DNA of 64,000 nt from JAVVHH01 sp965276815 (GTDB lineage: Bacteria; Pseudomonadota; Alphaproteobacteria; Acetobacterales; Acetobacteraceae), in contig CBDIBE010000012.1 in the NCBI GenBank assembly GCA_965276815.1, positions 186,001-250,000 on the forward strand, in the 5' to 3' direction. Numbering within the stretch: position 1 is the first letter of the stretch; every line of letters begins with the position of its first letter. This document shows positions 59,978 to 64,000 of this stretch, in pieces. Both the position numbers and the translations under genes were made by a program. The notes below the pieces were generated by a model. It saw only the letters and a list, made by a program, of their open reading frames with translations, did no database searches and had not been told where the DNA came from.

Positions 59978-60739
59978 ATGCAGGTTTCGGGGATGGCGGC
60001 GCTGGTGACGGGCGGCGGGTCCGGCCTCGGCGCGGCGACGGCGGAGGCGCTGGCCGCCAAGGGGGCGCGCGTCGCCGTGCTGGACCTCGATCACGCGGCG
60101 GCGGAGCGGGTCGCCGCACGCATCGGCGGCCTGGCCGTGCAGTGCGACGTGGCCGATGCGGGTTCGGCCGAGAAGGCGGTGGCCGCGGCGCGCCAGGCGC
60201 ATGGGGCGGCGCGCATCCTGGTCAACTGCGCCGGCGTGGCCACTCCCGGGCGGATCGTCGGCCGGGACGGGCCGCTGCAGCTTGAAGCGTTCGCGCGGGT
60301 GATCGGCGTCAACCTGATCGGCACGTTCAACCTGCTGCGGCTCGCCGCGGCGGACATGGAGAAGCTCGAGCCGCTCGAGGATGGCGAGCGCGGGCTGGTG
60401 GTCAACACCGCCTCGGTCGCGGCCTTCGAGGGGCAGATCGGCCAGGCGGCCTACGCGTCCTCGAAAGGCGGGGTGGCGAGCCTGACGCTGCCGGCGGCGC
60501 GCGAGCTGGCGCGGTCGGGGATACGGGTGATGACGATCGCGCCGGGCCTGTTCGGCACGCCGATGCTGCGGGGTTTGGCCCAGGACGTGCAGCAGAGCCT
60601 CGGCGCCTCGGTGCCGTTCCCGGCGCGGCTGGGCGAGCCCACGGAATACGCGGCGCTGGTGCTGCACATCGTGGAGAACCGGATGCTGAACGGCACGGTG
60701 ATCCGGCTGGATGGCGCGCTGCGGATGGCGCCGCGCTGA
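59978..60739 (+). CDS. Short-chain dehydrogenase, 3-hydroxyacyl-CoA dehydrogenase type II-like
   Basis: 253 residues. TGGGSGLG cofactor loop near 11-18, LDLDH (NAD preference), NCAGVATPGR, NTASVAAFEGQIGQAAYASSKGG with Ser/Tyr/Lys, and APGLFGTPMLRG. Closest to HSD17B10-type enzymes acting on 3-hydroxyacyl-CoA. GGAG 9 bp before the ATG. Divergent from tcuA (65 bp), followed by two genes in the same direction. Confidence 0.88.
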   Translation: MQVSGMAALVTGGGSGLGAATAEALAAKGARVAVLDLDHAAAERVAARIGGLAVQCDVADAGSAEKAVAAARQAHGAARILVNCAGVATPGRIVGRDGPLQLEAFARVIGVNLIGTFNLLRLAAADMEKLEPLEDGERGLVVNTASVAAFEGQIGQAAYASSKGGVASLTLPAARELARSGIRVMTIAPGLFGTPMLRGLAQDVQQSLGASVPFPARLGEPTEYAALVLHIVENRMLNGTVIRLDGALRMAPR

Positions 60740-60751
60740 GAAGGAGGGGAG

Positions 60752-61006
60752 ATGAAGCCGACCGGGATCGACGCCCACCTGCCGCCGCCGAGCGTGCTGC
60801 GGCAATTCCTCGCCTGGGTCGCGGCCCGGCCGCGCAGCTACGGCGAGACCATGGACGCCTGGCGCACCTCGTGTCCCCGGCTGTCGGCCTGGGAGGACGC
60901 GACGGCGGACGGGCTGGTCGAATTGGGCGGCTGCGATGGTGCGCAAGCCGCCCGCCCGGTCCGGCTAACCCCGCTCGGCCGCGCGATGTTGGGAGAAACG
61001 CGGTGA
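60752..61006 (+). CDS. Short hypothetical protein, possible winged helix
   Basis: 84 residues with strong ribosome-binding site AAGGAGGGGAG before the ATG. The pattern LRQFLAWVAARPRSYGETMDAW...LSAWEDATADGLVEL...VRLTPLGRAML resembles a small winged-helix-like domain (helices followed by a RLTPxGR beta-turn). No named family recognised. Its stop overlaps the next gene's GTG, so it is coupled to the methyltransferase. Confidence 0.65.
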   Translation: MKPTGIDAHLPPPSVLRQFLAWVAARPRSYGETMDAWRTSCPRLSAWEDATADGLVELGGCDGAQAARPVRLTPLGRAMLGETR

Positions 61007-61773
61007 ACTGGTCCCCGGAGCAATACAGGCAGTTCGAGGATGACCGCACGCGGCCGGTCCGCGATCTCGTGGCGGCGGTGCCCACCCATGACCCGGCGCG
61101 CGTGATCGATATCGGCTGTGGCCCCGGCAATTCCACCGAGGTGCTGGCGGCGCGGTTCCCCGGCGCGCAGGCGAGCGGGATCGACAGCTCGCCGGAGATG
61201 ATCGAGGCGGCGCGCAAGCGGCTGCCCAGGGTGCAGTTCGAGGTGGCCGACATCGCGACTTGGGCGGATCGCGGCCCGTTTGGGGTGATGCTGTCGAACG
61301 CGGCGCTGCATTGGCTGCCGGCGCATGAGCGGCTGCTGCCGGAGTTGGCCGGGCGCCTGGACGACGACGGCAGCCTGGCGGTGCAGATGCCCGATAACCT
61401 TGGCGAGCCCGCCTACGAGATCATGCGCGACGTGGCCGCCGACGGGCCGTGGGGCGCAAAACTCGCCGATGCCGGGGGGCACCGCGGCAAGATGGGCGAC
61501 GCCGGCTGGTATTACGGCGTGCTGCGCCCGCATTGCCGCCGGGTCGATGTGTGGCGGACGACCTATTTTCACGTGCTGCAGGGCGGTCCGGACGCGATCG
61601 TGGAGTGGTTCAAGGGTAGCGGTTTGCGCCCGTTCCTCGCGCCGCTGGACCCGGCCGAGCAGACCGGTTTCCTCGAGCACTACCGCGCCGGCATCGCCGC
61701 GGCCTATCCGGCGCGGGCGGACGGGAGTGTTTTGCTGCCGTTCCCGCGCCTGTTCATGGTGGCGACGCGCTAG
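61003..61773 (+). CDS. tam: Trans-aconitate 2-methyltransferase
   Basis: 256 residues, class I SAM methyltransferase. Opening NWSPEQYRQFEDDRTRPVRDL is the Tam hallmark; VIDIGCGPGNSTE (motif I), GIDSSPEMIEAA, LSNAALHWLP follow. Methylates trans-aconitate, an inhibitor formed from cis-aconitate, which fits the nearby tcuA whose product is cis-aconitate. GTG start with GGGAGAAA upstream. The stop TAG is the first triplet of a double-hairpin repeat. Confidence 0.9.
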   Translation: MNWSPEQYRQFEDDRTRPVRDLVAAVPTHDPARVIDIGCGPGNSTEVLAARFPGAQASGIDSSPEMIEAARKRLPRVQFEVADIATWADRGPFGVMLSNAALHWLPAHERLLPELAGRLDDDGSLAVQMPDNLGEPAYEIMRDVAADGPWGAKLADAGGHRGKMGDAGWYYGVLRPHCRRVDVWRTTYFHVLQGGPDAIVEWFKGSGLRPFLAPLDPAEQTGFLEHYRAGIAAAYPARADGSVLLPFPRLFMVATR

Positions 61774-61888
61774 ACCGCTATCGCCCTGACTGTGTCAGGG
61801 CGGCGGTCTAGCTACTTTTGGTGGCGAGCAACTTTGTCGCATGACTGGCGTCGCTGTCGCGATTCCAGTCAGGGCGACGTTGCTCTAA
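61771..61888. repeat. Double-hairpin repeat, copy 7
   Basis: 118 bp, one base longer than copy 1 (extra T in the linker) and otherwise nearly identical. It gives the stop codon of tam at one end and the last residues plus stop (Arg-Ala-Thr-Ser-Pro-stop) of the convergent Mpo1-like gene at the other. Confidence 0.92.
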
Positions 61889-62195
61889 CGCCACTCCGCG
61901 CCAGATGCGGGCCCAGGCGGCCCGACAGCCAAAGCCCGACCATGCGGAAATCGCTGAGCAGCGACCAGAACGGGTGGCCGAACGTCTCTGGCCGGTTGCC
62001 CTCGATCCCGAGATGCGCGCCCCAGGCGAAGGCGTAGCCGATGATCGGCGCCGCGATCAGGAAGCGCCAGTCGAGCCGCAGCACGGCGACCACCAGACAG
62101 GCGAGCGCGAGCAGGCTGCCGCAATAGTGCAGCAGCCGGGTCTGAGGCTTGGCGTGGGCGCGGAGGTAGCGCCGCCAGAATTCTTCGTAGGTCAT
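61869..62195 (-). CDS. DUF962/Mpo1-like membrane protein with repeat-derived tail
   Basis: 108 residues. MTYEEFWRRYLRAHAKPQTRLLHYCGS opening with the conserved His, two hydrophobic segments (about 30-45 and 48-62), GAHLGIEGNRPETFGHPFWSLLSDFRM is the DUF962 signature. Yeast Mpo1 is an Fe-dependent dioxygenase in 2-hydroxy fatty acid oxidation; the bacterial role is open. The final RATSP and stop come from the double-hairpin repeat, exactly as in the DUF433 gene at 10056. Confidence 0.82.
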   Translation of the reverse strand: MTYEEFWRRYLRAHAKPQTRLLHYCGSLLALACLVVAVLRLDWRFLIAAPIIGYAFAWGAHLGIEGNRPETFGHPFWSLLSDFRMVGLWLSGRLGPHLARSGVRATSP

Positions 62196-62247
62196 CACGG
62201 GCAGGATACAACAATCTCGGCCCGAACGGAATCGAGACGATGCGGGA

Positions 62248-62823
62248 TTACGGCGTTTTCGCCGGCGCCGGGTGACGCCAGACGATCTCCGCCGGCGGCG
62301 GCGCGGCCGGGTCGCAGCGCACCCACTCGCCGTTCGTCACGCTGCGCCCGGTCATCGCCAGGATGAACCCCCAATGGCTGACCACGAGCGTGCCGGCCCA
62401 GTCCGGCAGGGCCGCCATCTCGGCGCGGAACAGCGCGGCGCGGGCCAGGATCCCCTCGGTTGTCTCCTCCGCCTGCGGCCACCAGACCTCTTCGATGCCG
62501 GCGAAATCATGCTCCGGCCAGTCCCGCTCGAGCGCGGCGCGGCCAGTGCCGACGTCGCACGCGTAGGCGTAGCGCTCGCGGATATGCGGGTGGATCAGCA
62601 CCGGGACGCCCAGAAGCCGGGCAATCGGCGCTGCGGTCTGCAGGGCGCGGGTGTATGGCGAGGCGAGAATGCGCTGCAGCCCCTCGCCCGCCAGCGCCTC
62701 GGCCGCGGCTTGGGCTTGCCGGTGGCCGAGCGGGGTCAGCTTCGGATCGACGATGCCGGGGTCGCGCCGCGTCTCGGTGAACAGGAGGTTGAACTCGCTT
62801 TGGCCGTGGCGGAGCAGGATCAT
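62248..62823 (-). CDS. Histidine phosphatase family protein
   Basis: 191 residues, phosphoglycerate-mutase-like. Catalytic LLRHGQSEFN (His5), LTPLGHRQAQAAAEAL, SPYTRALQTAAPIA and the second His in VVSHWGFIL. Probably a cytoplasmic phosphatase; substrate unknown. Lies alone, 52 bp from the Mpo1-like gene on the same strand. Confidence 0.88.
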   Translation of the reverse strand: MILLRHGQSEFNLLFTETRRDPGIVDPKLTPLGHRQAQAAAEALAGEGLQRILASPYTRALQTAAPIARLLGVPVLIHPHIRERYAYACDVGTGRAALERDWPEHDFAGIEEVWWPQAEETTEGILARAALFRAEMAALPDWAGTLVVSHWGFILAMTGRSVTNGEWVRCDPAAPPPAEIVWRHPAPAKTP

Positions 62824-62933
62824 GCGGGGCAGGTAGCGGTAACGGCGGGGCGGGGCAACGGCGCGAAAACGGTCCTTTGTTGTTTAAGCGGCGCTCTGAC
62901 CATATTTTAGGCTCAGCAAGCGGACTTAGACCC

Positions 62934-63602
62934 ATGGGCAACGGTTCCATCATCGATCTCGTGCTGTTCGGCATGATCGCCGCGTTCCTCGTGCTGCGCC
63001 TGCGCAGCATCCTGGGGCGGCGGACCGGATTTGAGCGGCCACAGCGCGAGAGCGGCGCGGTGCAGGTGCCCGGCATGGCCCGCGCGGCCGCCCCGGTGAT
63101 CGACGGCAAGGCCGAGCCGGCCGCGGCCGGACGCCCATTGCCCGAGCCCTCCAGCGCGGCCGGCGCCACACTCGTCCGGATGCGCGCGGTGGACCGAAAT
63201 TTCGACCCGCAGCACTTCCTCGCCGGCGCCGAGGCGGCGTTCCGGATGATCATCGCCGCCTTTGCCGCGGGGGAGCGGAGCGCGCTCCGCCCGCTGCTGG
63301 GGGACGACACCTATCGCAGCTTCGAACAGGCGATCACTTCGCGCGAGGCGGCGGGGGAGACCCAACGCAGCGAGATCCGCGGCATCGGCCAAGTCGGCAT
63401 CGAGCAGGCCAGCCTCAACAGCAGCATTGCCGACATCACGGTAAAGTTCGTGTCCGACCAGATCGCCGAGACGCTTGGGCGCGACGGGAAGCCGGTCGCC
63501 GGCGCCGATGCGGTGACCGAGATCACCGATCTGTGGACGTTCGAGCGCGACCTCGCGCAGCCCGACCCGGCCTGGCGGCTGATTTCCGCCCGCTCTGGCT
63601 GA
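62934..63602 (+). CDS. Tim44-like domain protein
   Basis: 222 residues. N-terminal membrane anchor (SIIDLVLFGMIAAFLVLRL), a Pro/Ala-rich linker, then a Tim44/TimA domain (about 90-220): FDPQHFLAGAEAAFRMIIAAFAAGERSALRPLLGDDTYRSF, with a closing TDLWTFERDLAQPDPAWRLISA. Alphaproteobacterial relatives are inner-membrane proteins of unknown or import-motor-like function. Its stop overlaps the next ATG by one base. Confidence 0.85.
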   Translation: MGNGSIIDLVLFGMIAAFLVLRLRSILGRRTGFERPQRESGAVQVPGMARAAAPVIDGKAEPAAAGRPLPEPSSAAGATLVRMRAVDRNFDPQHFLAGAEAAFRMIIAAFAAGERSALRPLLGDDTYRSFEQAITSREAAGETQRSEIRGIGQVGIEQASLNSSIADITVKFVSDQIAETLGRDGKPVAGADAVTEITDLWTFERDLAQPDPAWRLISARSG

Positions 63603-64000
63603 TGGAGGTGGTTGGGCCGCACACACTGTATTGCGGCGATTGTCTCGAGGTCCTTCCGCTTCTCGGGGAAGCCAGCGTGGACGTGGCCGTCACGTCGCCG
63701 CCGTATAATCTCGGAATCGCCTACAAGACGTACGGTGATCGGCGCGACGAGGGCGAGTACCTGGACTGGATGGTGCGGGTTGCGACCGCGGTGCGCCGGG
63801 TTTTGCGGCCGGATGGGTCGTTTTTCTTAAATGTGGCCGGGTCATCGGCGGCGCCGTGGCTGCCGTTCGAGCTGATCGTGCGGCTGCGCGCGGTGTTCAC
63901 GCTGCAGAACCACATCGCTTGGGTGAAATCGATCGCGCTGCCTGGCGACAGCGTCGGCCACTTCAAGCCGGTGCCCGGCGATCGGTTCCTGCATCGCAAC
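63602..64000 (+). CDS. Site-specific DNA methyltransferase, partial
   Basis: 133 codons visible; runs past the window's right edge. LYCGDCLEVLPLL then VAVTSPPYNLGI (motif IV, TSPPY: amino-methylating N4-cytosine or N6-adenine type, beta order) and RVLRPDGSFFLNVAG. ATG overlaps the Tim44-like stop (TGATG). No restriction gene is visible, so it may be solitary, but the downstream side is unseen. Confidence 0.85.
   Translation, partial: MEVVGPHTLYCGDCLEVLPLLGEASVDVAVTSPPYNLGIAYKTYGDRRDEGEYLDWMVRVATAVRRVLRPDGSFFLNVAGSSAAPWLPFELIVRLRAVFTLQNHIAWVKSIALPGDSVGHFKPVPGDRFLHRN

Overview
The window is GC-rich, densely coding bacterial chromosome. Gene content (AddA/AddB instead of RecBCD, a Tim44-like protein, TcuAB, many Liv- and Dpp-type solute-binding proteins, a QuiC-type fusion) points to an alphaproteobacterium, most likely in or near the Acetobacteraceae. 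That placement is an inference from gene style; no rRNA or tRNA gene was seen, and no CRISPR array.

Layout. 1-2.4 kb (minus): ferredoxin-NADP reductase and an ABC exporter cut by the window edge. 2.5-9.8 kb (plus): tsaE-addB-addA-trxA. 10-18 kb (mostly minus): asd, the livHMGF transporter with its LivJ-type binding protein, a family-5 solute-binding protein and an OmpA-like lipoprotein, then xth. 18.8-23.3 kb: small accessory genes, a GST and a sugar-acid dehydratase/aldolase pair. 23.6-42.7 kb: an accessory block bracketed by two near-identical inverted IS1182-family elements. It holds a GMC oxidoreductase, a methyltransferase, a dTDP-rhamnose operon (rfbBACD plus a glycosyltransferase), two very large glycosyltransferases, an enoyl-CoA hydratase and an IS110-family element. 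43-51 kb: DEAD-box helicase, then a shikimate/quinate catabolic operon (oxygenase, MHS transporter, shikimate dehydrogenase, QuiC, M24 peptidase). 51-54 kb: an ABC importer of the spermidine/putrescine type. 54-62 kb: tricarballylate/aconitate-type metabolism (tcuA, tcuB, binding protein, class II aldolase, SDR, trans-aconitate methyltransferase). 62-64 kb: Mpo1-like protein, histidine phosphatase, Tim44-like protein and the start of a DNA methyltransferase.

The most striking layer is repetitive. Seven copies of a bipartite double-hairpin repeat of about 100-118 bp (9959, 18787, 37190, 39031, 39137, 42988, 61771) sit at gene ends. Several supply the stop codon or the C-terminal residues of the adjacent gene. 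One copy is split exactly by an IS110-family element. The 239-bp non-coding left end of that element carries a 7-nt match to the left half of the target and an 8-nt match to the element's own right end, both ending in the shared AG core. This is what a bridge (seeker) RNA that reprograms the recombinase onto this repeat would look like. A second palindrome family (REP-like, CCGCCTGCGCGG core) hosts both IS1182 copies inside its stems, and a third palindromic module is inserted in frame inside addB. So three separate classes of palindromic DNA are being used as mobile-element landing pads or have been absorbed into genes.
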